Shown here in pieces: positions 6,069-6,142 of a stretch of 6,142 nucleotides of DNA. The DNA comes from Akkermansiaceae bacterium (lineage in GTDB: Bacteria; Verrucomicrobiota; Verrucomicrobiia; Verrucomicrobiales; Akkermansiaceae). Made by a program: the position numbers and the translations under genes. Each line of letters begins with the position of its first letter. Positions within the stretch are counted from its first letter, which is position 1. The stretch lies in contig JAQGPE010000086.1 of the NCBI GenBank assembly GCA_028293225.1, positions 1 through 6,142 on the forward strand. Reading direction: 5' to 3'. The notes below the pieces were generated by a model. That model worked only from the letters and a program-made list of their open reading frames with translations, did not search any database and was not told the origin of the DNA.

Positions 6069-6142
6069 GATCGTCGCAGCGTGTGACCCGACGCCTGTCG
6101 AAGGTGGCTGATGCGTCCCGCTTCAGCACTGAGAGCTTACAG
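6069..6142. other. Short 3' flank, no gene seen
   Basis: The last 74 bases show no convincing start of a gene on either strand. A weak hairpin (GCTGATGC/GCTTCAGC arms, one mismatch) lies at about 6107-6127 but lacks a following T-tract, so it is not called as a terminator. Confidence 0.5.

Noticed and set aside
6107..6127. Hairpin after the hydrolase gene as a terminator
   Set aside because: The stem is short with a mismatch, and no T-tract follows.

Overview
This is a high-GC bacterial window with four intact genes and no sign of phage, transposase, CRISPR or RNA genes. The start codons lack clear Shine-Dalgarno sequences. The gene types (a secreted FG-GAP/VCBS repeat protein, a GbsR/MarR-type regulator and a lipoprotein alpha/beta hydrolase) together with that style of start fit Verrucomicrobiota (Luteolibacter/Haloferula-like) best. 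This placement is inferred from style, not from a marker gene; Planctomycetota is an alternative.

Layout: (1) 1-387 is non-coding. It holds a 34-bp imperfect palindrome (12-45) and about two and two-thirds tandem copies of a 77-bp unit (94-301). (2) 388-1713 (+) encodes a two-domain chromate transporter, ChrA. (3) 1724-4093 (-) encodes a 789-residue secreted protein with 11 calcium-loop FG-GAP motifs. It converges on chrA with only 10 bp between the two stop codons. (4) 4094-4261 is a divergent intergenic region. It holds a G-quadruplex motif, a second copy of the 34-bp palindrome (32/34 identical to the first) and a 10-bp perfect palindrome just before the next start. (5) 4262-4717 (+) encodes a GbsR/MarR-type winged-helix regulator. 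(6) 4776-6068 (+) encodes a lipoprotein alpha/beta hydrolase (esterase/lipase-like) with a visible Ser-Asp-His triad. An operator-like GTTCA-N8-TGAAC site lies across its start codon.

How the parts may work together: the regulator and the lipoprotein hydrolase look like a small regulatory pair. The GTTC/GAAC half-site occurs both in the palindrome upstream of the regulator and in the site over the hydrolase start, which suggests autoregulation plus control of the hydrolase (inference). ChrA and the FG-GAP protein have no evident functional link to that pair. They sit between the two same-orientation copies of the 34-bp palindrome, which looks like a dispersed repeat family as much as an operator.

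The best leads for something undescribed are the palindrome family, the 77-bp tandem array with its nested AAAAGTCCC repeats, and the GbsR-hydrolase pair. None of these amounts to a demonstrated new system.
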